Positions 44,060 to 54,914 of a DNA stretch of 64,000 nt are shown one piece after another. Each line of letters begins with the position of its first letter. Position 1 is the first letter of the stretch. The notes under the pieces were generated by a model. That model ran no database searches. It saw nothing but the letters and a program-made list of their open reading frames with translations, and was not told the origin of the DNA. The stretch spans positions 69,949,832-70,013,831 of the forward strand of contig OV277862.1 of the NCBI GenBank assembly GCA_922989275.2, read 5' to 3'. A program made the translations under genes and the position numbers. Origin of the DNA: Gari tellinella. Its lineage: Eukaryota; Mollusca; Bivalvia; Cardiida; Psammobiidae.

Positions 44060-44245
44060 TTACCTCAATAGGCGAAAAATAAATGCGTTGAAAAATAGTT
44101 TGGCTTCAGATCGATGGTCTGATTATGATCACAAGTGTTTGCATATATATTTGTTTTTGCTCGCAAACTACCTTGCATGTGACTTTTAGTGACAATGAGG
44201 TCATCAGTATTTAAGCAAATATATTTTGCATTGAAAGGGTAACAA
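44060..44245. mobile_element. Family A MITE relic
   Basis: Decayed core 1 (TTGGCTTCAGATCGATGG...GATTATGATCACAAGTG) and end GCATTGAAAGGG. Confidence 0.4.
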
Positions 44246-44615
44246 ATATAGTCAGCGCTGGACTATAGCAATATGCAGAGGATCCCATTTTTTCGGTACT
44301 GTATACTTTTCCAAGCTTTTAAGCTCTTTTAGGACATTTTGTAATGTCAAGTGTGTGTTCATTTCTAGGCGACGAATAGTTATATCAGGAAAAACAAGAC
44401 AAAATGTTACAGACAACTCAAATTAGCAAAACCACTTTAGCGTCACAACAGAAGTAGATGCTGTACAATTTGATTTTGCTGATCACTACGAACACTTGTT
44501 TATCTTAACCTTAACACTGTTTGGCAATTTGTTGCTGTTGAATATGCAGTTAATTGCTTCAAACGTTTTATCTTGTTGAGATGCCGAGAAGCATTATAAC
44601 GAGTTTACCATTTAA

Positions 44616-44854
44616 CTCTTTCCTCCCTGAAACTTTAAATGGCCAATTCCAGTTTCCGTTTAAGTCAAGTCCATTTCTGTTTTTAAGGGTTGTTTTTGTC
44701 AATGTTTGTCTTATAACAAACAGTGAAGACCCTGATCAGAGGGCTCCCATGAGCACTCTGATCTGGGTATTCACTGTTTGCATAGGATAAATGTACTATT
44801 CACATGTACACTGTTTACAAAGAACGCCAATATGCTGGAATAGGGTTCAAAGGG
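44616..44854 (-). mobile_element. Family C MITE, full length
   Basis: TTAA at 44612-44615 and 44855-44858. Starts CTCTTTCCTCCCTG and ends TAGGGTTCAAAGGG. The variant core 1 at about 44718-44780 is ACAGTGAAGACCCTGATCAG then AGGGCTCCC. Confidence 0.75.
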
Positions 44855-45001
44855 TTAAACACAAAAAGAAAATTAAGGTAATATTGAGTGTATTCTTAAA
44901 TTATTGTTGCGATGTGCCTTTTCAAGTGTTCCCACATCATAGCAAAATAAAACGTCAAGTGATTATTAATATCTAACAACGAATAGTTTTATCAGGAAAT
45001 A

Positions 45002-45194
45002 CAGTAAAACATCCCTCTCTACCATTGAAAGTGAATTCAAAAGACTGTATTTAAGACAACTTAAGGCAAGAAAAAAACACAGAAATCTTGTTAAGAAGCT
45101 TTCTGCTTTACGTTTATATTGCTATAAGCAAACACATTTCCTTATCTCCGAGAAAATTAGCTTATATAGTGGTCGTAATTGAGAAGTTTTACTA
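45002..45194. mobile_element. Family G MITE, diverged
   Basis: TA at 45000-45001; the right flank is worn. Ends are CAGTAAAACATCCCTCTC and GAGAAGTTTTACTA. Core 2 is degraded to GACAACTTAAGGCAAG and AAGAAGCTTTCTGCTTTAC. Confidence 0.6.
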
Positions 45195-46044
45195 TGCAAC
45201 GCAAACTGTTGTAAATATGAATTAGGAAAAACACTCGACCGTCACAGTAGAAATAGATAATGTAGGCTTTTATTTTGTTGATCACTTCGAAACTTTATTG
45301 AAATATATCTGTATAAGGTCCACTACCGTGGACAGCATTTACATTTATACAAATAGAAAACATACATATCAATAGAGAGGTCATTAGTTGGGAATACGCA
45401 AATTCATTTGAAATTTTTATAATTTATAATAATGCCTAAATAAAAAGTATTTCTTATGAATAAACAGATGTTAACCAAAATTTGTTCCATATATAGTCAT
45501 ACATATCACCTGACAGTTTAGATCGTGATCAGTTCCTAGGTAACTCGGCCTCTGATCGTGGTCTATGCTGGCTCGAGTTCACTCTTTCAATTTGTATATT
45601 GATGTGTCATACTAGTTATCAAGAAGTATCGAGGTTACATGGAAGAAGAAAGCATACAGGTATTTACCAAGCTCTACCTAATAGGATGAATAAAAAAAAA
45701 TAAAAATACTTGGTTCATTTTTGCCAACAGTAATGCTGGGGTACCCATATGATATGCTTCTCCAGCTCCAGAAATTTGGAGAAGAAATACAGGTACACAC
45801 AGCAGTCTACTAGCTAAGAGTAGTATATGCGAATATATAATTATGTTTACCAATTTCTCCAACGAAACAAATTTGGAGATAGATATTAGATACGAGTATA
45901 TAAACGCCTGTTTAGCTTACATTTAACACGTTAGGCATCTGTCACCAGATGTGTAGTTAGACATCTATTAATATGGTATCACTGTCCAAAACAGCTTTTG
46001 TCCAGTTTAGACGCCGAGTTCCCTTTATAACATATGCGCAAAAA
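45195..46044. other. 850 bp without a gene
   Basis: A core 1 relic at about 45503-45575 (TTTAGATCGTGATCAG...CTCTGATCGTGGTC) is the only thing recognised. Confidence 0.4.
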
Positions 46045-46235
46045 CCCCTTCACTGTCATGACGTTATCCAGTTTAAACTCTTGTCGTCTGCTTTTATTTC
46101 TCAATTTTAAATTTTAGTTATTTTGACTTAAGAAATAGCAAAATTAGTGTCAAATAGTTTTGATCCTGAACAGACACCGCGTTACTAATTACAAGTAACA
46201 ATTGTATTCAGGGTAAGACACTGAAAGGCATAAAA
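46045..46235 (-). mobile_element. Family A MITE, diverged
   Basis: CCCCTTCACTGTCATGACG, TTGTCGTCTGCTTTTATTTC, half of core 1 (TTTTGATCCTGAACAGACAC) and a worn end ACACTGAAAGG. Confidence 0.6.
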
Positions 46236-46259
46236 TGCATTGCGGTTATTATGTGTTTT

Positions 46260-46435
46260 ATCGGAATTTTAAATGAAGTCAAGTCTATTTTTAACTATTA
46301 AGGGTTATTCTTTACAATTTATTTACAAAAAAACAGTGAAGACCTTAACACTCTGGTATTGGTCTACACTGTTTGTATTCGACAAGTTTCTACTTCACTG
46401 TTTGTAAAGGACGGATATACTACCTGCGGTTGAAT
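46260..46435 (-). mobile_element. Family C MITE, diverged
   Basis: AAGTCAAGTCTATTTTTAAC and TTAAGGGTTATTCTTTACA, with a short core (AACAGTGAAGACCTTAACAC then TCTGG...GTCTACACTGTTTG). The ends are worn. Confidence 0.6.
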
Positions 46436-46601
46436 GAATAGGCATTATTTATAAAATAATATTTAATAATAGGTATTACTTATTAAATATATAATAACAT
46501 TTAATAATAAAAAGATCAGAAAAGAGTCGCGGTATAAAATATTTCTTCAGATAGATTGAGATTGCAAAGTAAAGAGAAAACAGACAACAATTTTGAAGAA
46601 A

Positions 46602-46617
46602 CCCCCCCCCCCCCCCC
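46602..46617 (+). repeat. Poly-C run
   Basis: Sixteen consecutive C. Length may be uncertain in the assembly. Confidence 0.8.
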
Positions 46618-46724
46618 GAAAAGTAGGCATATTCGAGACCAACTGTCCGATTTACAAAGGTTATAAAAGTAAGCTATATTTTCGCAGCTGTCAATATTGA
46701 GTCAAGGACAGACATTGTTACATG

Positions 46725-46919
46725 TAACTGCCTTACCCCAACTGCAATGATTATTTGAAAAAAGTTTGGATCATAATCAGACGACGCGTAACGCGGCGTC
46801 TGATCAGAATCCAAACTATTTGACAATCATTACAATGTATCTTACTTCAAAATACCTAACATTCAAATTTTAGAAATAAAAGCAGACGACAATTGTTTAA
46901 CGTCATTGCAGTGAAGGGG
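46725..46919 (+). mobile_element. Family A MITE
   Basis: CTGCCTTACCCCAACTGC, core 1 at about 46760-46825 (CGACGCGTAACGCGGCGTCT loop side), AAAAGCAGACGACAATTG and end GCAGTGAAGGGG before TTAA at 46920-46923. The left end is worn. Confidence 0.7.
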
Positions 46920-47121
46920 TTAACCGTTTTAGTGACGAATAATGGTTGTCTGCTCAAATAGAGATTCTGACATTTTTCATATCGTCATCTCATTTGCAAA
47001 ATACTGGTCAGATGACGACTTACGCGGCTTCTAAACAGCGTCAAAACTGCTTGCAAACGCAAGACAACTCGGTTCTGGCTGTAAAAGAGTTGACAGGGAT
47101 AAAGGTGTGGCCGATGTTATA

Positions 47122-47318
47122 CAGTAAACCTCTCTATTACATTCACTAAATTGTGTTAATTATTAGGTGTTTACGACATGATAAAGCAATCTGACATTAA
47201 AAAAGAAGGCTCATTTAGGAGCTTTCTGTTTTACTGTCTCCTTGATTTACACAGTCACCTATTTTTTATACAATTATTTCGCCTTCTTTTAATTGGTCGT
47301 AATAGGGAGGTTTATTAT
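47122..47318. mobile_element. Family G MITE, rearranged
   Basis: TA at 47120-47121. Ends are CAGTAAACCTCTCTATTAC and GTAATAGGGAGGTTTATTA. The centre keeps GGCTCATTTAGGAGCTTTCTG but the left arm of core 2 is scrambled. Confidence 0.6.
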
Positions 47319-47859
47319 ATTTACAAAATCTATTGCAAACAAATAATGAACTCTCTGTAGTAGTTTATGTCTATTGTTGGCTGCTTGCATAAAACTTTAT
47401 AAAGAGGTATTTGATAAAAACAAATAGTCTTTTTAACTCGGGGGAGTATACTAGTTGAAAGCTTTATCGTTTAATCTCGAATCCCTTAACTTTGACGTCA
47501 CAGATAATGTGGCATAGTGAGTTTTCATAATATATTTATTATTTACTATCGGTATACTGTGTGCGAAAAAGCAGTTTCTCAATTGAGTTTTTCCCCGCCA
47601 ATACCTTACCCCGAGTACAATGGTTATTTGCATACTGTATGTGTATATCAATTGTCCTGTGTTGTCCAAGGATTCAGTTTTGTTGCCAACTTTCGATTTC
47701 GAAAAAGCTGTGAAACACCATTTTCGTTAGTTTATGTTGGAATCCATTTTTAAGAGACAAACTATTGGATACAGGATAGCGTTTTATAATGTAATAGCAA
47801 ATTAATATAATTTTTGCAACGATATTTCTTATGTGGGGCGGGAACAATCTTAAAGTCTA

Positions 47860-48052
47860 GTCCATATATTTTAAGGGTATTGTTTTTACAATATATTTTA
47901 AAATAAAAAAAAATAGTGCATACCCTGATCAGAGGGCTCCTTCTGGAGCCCTCTGATCACGGTCTACGTGTTTGTTTAAGACAAGTGCACTCCTCATTGG
48001 TGTACTGTTTGTAAAAGGCCAACATACTCGTCGCTAGGGTGTAACATGTTAA
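47860..48052 (-). mobile_element. Family C MITE
   Basis: TTAAGGGTATTGTTTTTAC and core 1 variant ACCCTGATCAGAGGGCTCC directly mirrored by GGAGCCCTCTGATCACGG, then CATACTCGTCGCTAGGG. The left end is worn. Confidence 0.7.
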
Positions 48053-48179
48053 ATACTAAAGTTTACGGTGAGAAGGATCAATATGCAATTAGTAGATTCG
48101 GCCTTGTCAGTACAGTGCTCTACTTTCACTACTAGAAACACTCCTTAACATTTTGCACGTAGCGGGCAGTTGGTGACAA

Positions 48180-48634
48180 CTATTGCAAACAGTTTGGATC
48201 CATATGAGGCGCCGAGCAATTTGGACCCCAACCGGTAGACACTATGGTGATAATTTCCGAAATGCAGATAACTCTAAGAATAGCTGCAAACAGTAAAGTT
48301 ATAATGCTTGTTAAAGGTAAACAAATCCATACCAGTTCAGATTGCCGACTGATTAACGATATCTAGGCGACGAATAATTTTATCACATAAAACAACACAA
48401 AATGTGAAACTAATCAATTTCCAAACACATTAAACTGTCTTGGTAGTTAGAGATAGCATCTTTGCAAATCTCATCGAAACACCTGTCTGTCTGTTTGATT
48501 AACTCTTTCGCTACCATATTTATCGGGAGATGTTTTACCCCTTCACCGTTTCATTGTCGTCTGCTTCAAAAATATCGATGCTAGTGTCAAACAGTTTGAA
48601 AAATCGCCTTTTGGCGACGTTGGCAGTGAAAAAG
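48180..48634. mobile_element. Two family A copies, shortened
   Basis: 48180-48245 is a core 1 relic (GCAAACAGTTTGGATCCATA, GGACCCCAACC). 48502-48634 begins after TTAA with CTCTTTCGCTACC, repeats CCCCTTCACCGTTTCATTG, lacks most of core 1 and ends GGCAGTGAAAAAG before TTAA. Confidence 0.6.
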
Positions 48635-48819
48635 TTAAATAAACCCTTTAACTATTTGCAATGATAATGCCAGCTTTGCATTTCTGTCGTTTCATAACTG
48701 GGGTTTAGTTCTGAAGATGTTTTCTGAGACACATATATAGATATGAATTTTGACCCATTAGGATCTAGGTCAACATGTTTTAAACTTGGTCGTGAAGAGA
48801 TAATTTTTCTATCTAGTAA

Positions 48820-49030
48820 CCTCTTCACTGCCATTTACGTAATCTGTTTTTAACAATTGTCGTCTAATTTTATTTCTCAAATTTAAATCGTGCGTATTTC
48901 GACCTCAAAAATATTAAAATGAATGCAACATATTTTGGATCCTGATCAGACGTCGTGTTACACGGCGTCTGAACATATTCAGACTGTTTGCAAAATACCA
49001 TTGAACTCGTGGTAAGGCATTGTAGGAGTT
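48820..49030 (-). mobile_element. Family A MITE
   Basis: CCTCTTCACTGCC, AATTGTCGTCTAATTTTATT, core 1 at about 48931-48992 (CGTCGTGTTACACGGCG loop) and end GGTAAGGCATTGTAGG. 49031-49371 has nothing recognised. Confidence 0.65.
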
Positions 49031-49371
49031 GTCACATTCAACCCTACATTTTATCACGATGGCAACCACTTGTATTGCCTAATCACACACCGCGTAAGTC
49101 CAAACAGTTTCCCCATTCATATTTCAATAACTTTTCAATATATGCATGTACCAGTGGTTTTCATTATTTTATTGCATTGTATTTTGCTTTAAGTTCCGTT
49201 TACACGGGAGAAGGTTCTGTGTTCCTCATCGAATGAACACTAAAGCTAGCGTCTTGCAAAAAAAGTGCATGCATTTCGTTTAGGTTTTATTTTCCGTTTT
49301 GTCTCATTTCACGGTAAAAATAACCCAGAAGAGGCTTTACCTAAGGCTGTGCATTTTTCCTACCATACTGC

Positions 49372-49500
49372 AGGTACGCGATAGTAAGATCTCAATAAAA
49401 AGAATTTGTTGTAGTCGAATAAACTCGCATTTCAAAGTAAAATCGTGGCTGAGCCACGTTTTAACTTGGAAATATGGATAGTTTTGACTTCAACAAGATC
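49372..49500. mobile_element. Family F MITE, worn
   Basis: Central TTTCAAAGTAAAATCGTGGC then TGAGCCACGTTTTAACTTGG is a clear F core. Its right edge touches an L element at 49503. Confidence 0.55.
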
Positions 49501-49502
49501 TA

Positions 49503-49856
49503 CAACGTTCCCTCTCTACAACGACACCCAATGGGGCACAAAAAATGTGTGCGTTGTTCGGAGAGAGTCGTTAAAGTAGGGGAAATTGATTTGCATTTGC
49601 AAACAGCTTGAATCCAGATCAGACACCGCGTAACGCGGTGTCTGATCTTGATTCAAGCTGTTTGTCTCTCGTCAATTTGTTTTTTCTATCAAAATGTCCA
49701 ATATGTAAATTTGAGAAAACCAGACGACAACTTTAAGCAGACGATATTGCAGCCATGAAAGCTTTAGATATAATTGTCTTGCTTGGGTAACAGCGACAAG
49801 GGTCGTTGTAAGGAGGGACTCGTTGTTGGGAGGGCCGTTATAGGGAGGGAACACTG
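49503..49856. mobile_element. Family L MITE, full length
   Basis: TA at 49501-49502 and 49857-49858. Ends are CAACGTTCCCTCTCTACAAC and TAGGGAGGGAACACTG. Perfect core 1 at about 49601-49665 (GCTTGAATCCAGATCAGACA, loop CGCGTAACGCG). CAGACGACAACTTTAAGCAG follows, as in family A. Confidence 0.8.
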
Positions 49857-49924
49857 TAGTAATCGAATTGCATCTATGAAATAGGTCTAAGTTCAACGTA
49901 ACCTTTTGGCCCAGATAACGAATA

Positions 49925-50092
49925 TAGTAGAACATATGCAAATAGTGTACACCGATATAAGAGGGCTGACCATGCAGGCTCTGCAGCATTTGTATTTTTG
50001 AAAATATGGTAAAAAAATAACCCAGAATAGTCAAAAACGGAATTGACTTAAGAAACTGGAATTGTTCATTTGAAGTTTCATAAAGGAGGAAG
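49925..50092 (-). mobile_element. Family C MITE, partial
   Basis: Decayed core (GCAAATAGTGTACACCGATA, AGAGGGCTGACC) and the C end CATTTGAAGTTTCATAAAGG then AGGAAG, stopping at the TTCAA that starts the M element. Confidence 0.55.
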
Positions 50093-50097
50093 TTCAA

Positions 50098-50317
50098 CCC
50101 ATTTGTGCCCACGATCCCATGTTTGAGACATAGGCAAACAGTGTAGACTCTGATCAGACGCCGCATTATGCGGCGTCTGATCAGAGTCTACACTGTTTGC
50201 TGATAGAAATTTCAATATAAAACAAAATGAAAATGAAAATTTTGACCAGGCATCCCTTTGATAAAAAATGGACTTATCCAATATAAAACATGGAAGAATC
50301 CACTGGGCGCAAATGTG
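50098..50317. mobile_element. Family M MITE, reference copy
   Basis: TTCAA at about 50093-50097 and TTAA at 50318-50321. Ends are CCCATTTGTGCCCACG and CACTGGGCGCAAATGTG. Perfect core 1 variant at about 50134-50200 (CAAACAGTGTAGACTCTGAT then CAGACGCCGCA) with a GCATTATGC loop. Confidence 0.75.
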
Positions 50318-50321
50318 TTAA

Positions 50322-51257
50322 CGAGCTCGACTTATCGTGATTCGGTCGACGTACATCAATATCTTTGTGGATGAGGATTCCGTCTGCCATTGTATAACCA
50401 TCGTTAGTCTGTCAAATAAAGCCTTTGCATACAATGCAATAGCAGTGGTGGCCGTATAGAATGTTAGTCCCGCAGGACAAAGAGAGCGTCGAATTTACTA
50501 GCATTTCGTTATGATTGAAAAGAAGCTCTAAGTTTAGAGATTTCACTTGGAAAAGCCTACAGGCAATTACGAAAACCGTCCGTTATTCAAGCAATGTATA
50601 CATAACGTTGTAAATTTGGACCTAGTTTATGCGTCGACATGGAAGATTTAGACTTTAAATCTGTGCACGCAATAGTTTAAATTTTTATTCACATGAGGTT
50701 ACAAAATATCGAAATGTTGAAAAGATCATGTTTTATTCGGGGTTGCAACACTTCGGACCCTAGCCATACCTCGATTTACCAATCGTTTGGTTTTGCTAAA
50801 CATTGTCTGCAACAGACGATATTGTAGTAGCCCGAAGGGGTTCATTTGAGGAGAAAAGCCTGCGCTCGTATGTTAAAAACACATTTGTTGTTCTAAACTT
50901 TTTTACGTTAATATTGTTTTAAGTACATAAACATATAGTAATCGGAAGAAGAAGTGGATCTTATAGCAACAAGTATATTTCATCATTCGTTCATAAAATC
51001 GCTTTTCTCATAAATTATACTGCTTATCTATAATTCAATAACAACAAAAAGATGTTTCCTATTTATCAACTGCAACAATAACACTAATTCACTACATCTA
51101 GTACATTTTACATTTGCGTCTCCTGACATATATCAGCTAAAGAACTCTCATACCGATGCGACAATCTGTGATTAATTAATTGCTAAATGTAACGACTGGA
51201 TTGATTGATATGTTATAGATGCCTTCTAAGTGCGTCTGGGGTTATATTTGTCCGGGC
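50322..51257. other. 940 bp without a gene
   Basis: Unassigned sequence. No coding frame with domain content and no element phrase was found. Confidence 0.4.
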
Positions 51258-51259
51258 TG

Positions 51260-51475
51260 ACCCTTTACATGACAAGCGCGTGTTGCAATATTTGCAATCA
51301 GTTTTGATCAAGATCAGACGCTGATTAATTAGATGTTTGATCAGGATCTATACCGTTCGACATTCGTACTTAAAATTTCCTTATGAAAAAAAAAGCTGCT
51401 TGAAAAGATTTTTTTAAAAATATTTCCCAGACAACAATTTCTCGGCACATTACAATCAACACTATAAGAGTTAAC
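51260..51475 (+). mobile_element. Family A MITE, diverged
   Basis: GACCCTTTACATGACAAGC, core 1 at about 51295-51362 (TTTTGATCAAGATCAGACGC, loop TGATTAATTAG), and AGACAACAATTTCTCGGC. It ends at AAGAGTTAA. Confidence 0.6.
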
Positions 51476-51589
51476 GTACATCTCGACAAAGTATTCATAA
51501 TTCAGTTTGTTTACTGATTATCGATGCATAAACTACGAATAGTGTTACCAATAAAATGTATAACTAATCAGTTACCAAAACCATTAACC

Positions 51590-51920
51590 CGTTCACCGCC
51601 ACACATGTAGCTTACTACAGTCAACTTTGTAAACAGCTTGAATCTTGATCAAACCCTGCTTTAACCCTTTCATGTACACATTTATCGTGAGGCGTTTACC
51701 CCTCCACCGCTATATTGTCGTCTGCCTTAATATTGTGGTCTGCAATATTGTTTCAAAATTAGATTTAAGGCAGTATAACTCACGTAATTTCAAAATTAGT
51801 TGCAAACAATTTTGATCCTGATCAGAACTGTTTGCAAATGAGCTCTATGACGTCATTGAGAGTGAAAGGGTTACATGGCGTCTGATCCGGATTCAAAATG
51901 TTTTACAATCCTTTCGATGT
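51590..51920. mobile_element. Family A MITE with a second A MITE in its core
   Basis: Outer copy: CCCGTTCACCGCC and AACAGCTTGAATCTTGATCA on the left; GGCGTCTGATCCGGATTCAA on the right. The inner copy, 51665-51870, lies between TTAA (51661-51664) and TTAC (51871-51874), starts CCCTTTCATGTAC and ends GAGAGTGAAAGGG. Confidence 0.7.
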
Positions 51921-52159
51921 TAATGAAAAAAATATAATTCTGCGATGAAAATGTTTAATTGTCTCAATATCATAAAACAGTATCCGGCTTCATTCCCCGA
52001 AACGCCCTCAATTTCTTGTGTTCATTTCTAATTAATAAAGCGATGGAGTGATTGTATTATCGGCCAATTCGTTTGGTTATGGGCCGTTTTCCTTGAAAAG
52101 TGTTATAGAACAAAAAGTACACAGAAAACATTGGTAATATACTGTAGTTCCCATACAAT

Positions 52160-52440
52160 ATTGATTTGTTTATTAACGTCCGTTTCTGCCATCTATGGGT
52201 TAATTGGACTCCCCAGAGATAGGGGAGCGGATACAGAAAACACCCACGCGATGCCCTACTTTTATTATCAACACAGATGTCTGGTTCTTTTGGATACCCA
52301 GTGTAAAGACCTGTTACATAGGACATTGGTTTATAAAGTCTCACCTAAAGGACTTGGGTCCGGCGGGGGATCAAACTCACGACCCCTGGTACCATAGTCG
52401 AGTGCGTTAACACTACAAATACGTCCGCCGGTCCTATACA
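52160..52440 (-). repeat. tRNA-derived SINE-like unit
   Basis: On the minus strand, a weak A-box-like TAGTGTTAACG (52415 downward) and a B-box-like GAGTTTGATCC (52378-52368) are about 40 bp apart, as in tRNA-derived SINEs. The body would run toward 52160. No duplicate in the window supports its edges. Confidence 0.35.
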
Positions 52441-53149
52441 GTGTATGTGCAAGTTTGATTTTATTGGGCGGGCATTAATGTCAACGTGAATACCTTTTTA
52501 AATATGACATTTTTATATAATATATCAACTCTTCAATTAAACTTTAAAACAACAAACTAGCTCTGCCAAGCTCTTGGCACGCAAGCAAGGCTGATTCCTG
52601 GTAAAGTTGTTTATGAAGCATCAAAGCAAATAATTTGATAAACTTGTTACAGTCAACAAACCAAGAAACCCATTTAATCCTGTTACAACACCAGCTTCAA
52701 TAACTGCATTATCTTTATTTAATTTATATATGTATGCCTATTCACGTGCAATTGATACTTAGTCAATTAAATGTACTTGTGAACCTTTCACTTGCCCAAA
52801 TACCGTCTGCAGTGAAAATGTCTTCTGCAAATTTGTTAAATTCAGATTTTGTTTAATTACTTTTCTATTAACACCGAACACTCCGGTTTCCTCTCACAGA
52901 AATGTTCAAATACGCCACCATTCGCACCATCGTAAATGGTGTGCCTAAGTTGTTAGAGAACTTGTTTCATATTCGCTTTTAAATCAATAAATTTTAAACA
53001 AAATATCATAAACCTTACAATTGTGTAAACACCTTTTTTATACAAAAGCAAATTAGAGTATTGATTGTATCTTTAACGCACCCATCCCTGATAGTTTTAG
53101 TAGACAATTGGAATGTCAACTTACCTTTACCTTTATCTATCTCGTAGTC
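52441..53149. other. 700 bp without a gene
   Basis: AT-rich, with a worn GCCCAAATACCGTCTGCAG (family A-like) near 52792 and a CACCATTCGCACCATCG...CGATGG-type dyad near 52915-52945. No exon. Confidence 0.4.
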
Positions 53150-53360
53150 CACTTCATGTTGTTTATTTGTGATTGTTAAGTTTTGTTTTTGTTTAATGTA
53201 ATGCAAAATAACAAACAGTGCCGAACCAGATCAGAGTATTCCTTTAGGATTCCTCTAATATAGGTATACTGTGTTTGCAGAGAACAACATGTAATGTGCT
53301 ATTTTACAGGTATATTGTTTAGAAAGGGCGAGTATACTCGCCGTTAGGCTTCAAAGTGTT
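53150..53360 (-). mobile_element. Family C MITE, diverged
   Basis: Variant core 1 at about 53215-53275 (ACAGTGCCGAACCAGATCAG...CTGTGTTTGC) and the end GCGAGTATACTCGCCGTTAG. TTAA is near 53358. Confidence 0.6.
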
Positions 53361-53784
53361 AAATCTGTTTGATAGCACAAATAAAACTAATTTCCTGTCT
53401 CGTAGTATTTAAACAACGTTATCTGATCTTATAATTAACCAATTACCAAAATATCTTTACAGTTTATTGAAATCCCACGTAATATGTCTTAATCATAAAA
53501 TACAATGATAGAGTAATATAATAGTTTGTGTATGTATAATTACGTTATAAGATAGATTTGAAAGATGTGTATTTTGTCTTTCATTTCGTGGCCTATGGCC
53601 TATTGCTTTTGGGGTTTAGGGATAAATAATGATGCTTTATTGGATCTAGAAAGACTTTATAAATATCCGTAGTCTTGTGTTGTAGTTTGAGGCAATTAGT
53701 TGAAGAAACATTAATATGTTTGAATCATTAATTCTCATTCTACTTTTGTATAGTGAGAATTAAAGTCTTACCTCGACGACTCTC

Positions 53785-54003
53785 GCTAGCTTATTTTGGT
53801 CTACTAACAAACCCTCCACAGCATCAGTCAACTCATTAACATCAAAATATCCGACCCGAAAGTATTTTTCAGCTAAAGAAAGAGTTGTAAGTCACTCTGG
53901 GATAGGTATGAAAACTGGGCTGAGTGTGGAAGAGGTTCGTATCCTAATTCGTGCACAAACTCCATTGCAGCTTGGCTGATGTGGACTGGAATGTTGTCTG
54001 TTT
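53785..54003 (-). pseudogene. Mariner transposase C-terminal remnant
   Basis: Minus-strand translation from 53998 gives DNIPVHISQAAMEFVHELGY then EPLPHSAQFSYLSQSDLQLF, which aligns with the QDNAPAHTA...HELGFELLPH...LAPSDYHLF block of mariner DD34D transposases. After a frameshift it continues LAEKYFRVGYFDVNELTDAV then EGLLVDQ, matching the usual tail. The third catalytic aspartate of the SPDLAPSD motif is a tyrosine here, and the frame is broken. It is inactive. No N-terminal half or terminal repeats were identified. Confidence 0.7.
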
Positions 54004-54297
54004 AAAGCAGAATCCAAAGGCATATTTTTGTGAGGGTGTGTCCCTTCAGCAACGTGTGGCGACTAAACAATCACTGATGACAAACTGATCATACATACAA
54101 CAAATAGGCAACACATGTATGTACATAAGGTCATAAGCATTTTACTTTCTGAATAAAGAAATAAAATGTGTGAGGCTCAAAACATTTCGACATTCCCTTG
54201 TATGTAACAGAATTTCCGATATTAACTCTGCTTTAAATGCAAATTTTTCAAATTCTTCTTGAATAGATATGTCACCACAGTTCAATAGCAGCGTGCA

Positions 54298-54434
54298 TTG
54301 ACAAGACTGGACATACAGGAACGAAATCAAACTCATCTCCTTTATCGAGAGAATTACACAAAACGCACTTGCAAAGTGGCCAAAATAGTCTTTGGTGACT
54401 ATGAGCGTTCTGACTCAAACCTTAGTAAGGTAAG
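54298..54434 (+). other. Possible orphan exon, unrecognised
   Basis: An open frame (TRLDIQERNQ...DYERSDSNLSK) ends exactly at a consensus donor AAG|GTAAGT (about 54428-54437). I do not recognise the protein and see no partner exon. It may be chance. Confidence 0.2.
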
Positions 54435-54435
54435 T

Positions 54436-54525
54436 TTAGTTTATTTATTATTATCATTATTACACCAGATTTATATAGCGCTCTTTTCACAACAGAGTTG
54501 CGCGTTAGAAAGCGCTTTACAATGA
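54436..54525 (-). repeat. Retroposon-like tail with (TTA)n, reverse
   Basis: TTATTATTATCATTATTAC then TATATAGCGCTCTTTTCACA is the reverse of the 10960-11066 arrangement. GAAAGCGCTTTACAATG follows. Probably the 3' end of a dispersed SINE or LINE. Confidence 0.5.
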
Positions 54526-54914
54526 AATTACATGCATGTAAATGACAAATAACTAGATTTACAATAAATATAAATTTTGTTTTCAGTATGAAATTAAGCG
54601 AATTACTATCATTAACTTATAAAATCAATTTTAAAATGCGTCAAATATTTAAAAGATAAATCACATTATAAGTTTAAGCAATTTCCTGTGGTTTGATATC
54701 CGCGTAGGCAAATCATTTAATAATTCATAACTTTCAACAACTGAACATATGAAGAAAGACAAGCAAAAACAAATAAGGAAAGCAATTTATGTTATATTTT
54801 GTAGCATCTTCAATTGGAATAGACATTGGAACACAATTGTCCGTTGGAATATAAAGACATTCACGTATACATGTTTCTATATTTGCGATTTACTTCTTCA
54901 GGTTGTAAATACTA

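Noticed and set aside
49672..50166. 164-codon minus-strand frame
   Set aside because: It crosses the ends of L, C and M elements. The translation is inverted-repeat sequence, not a domain.
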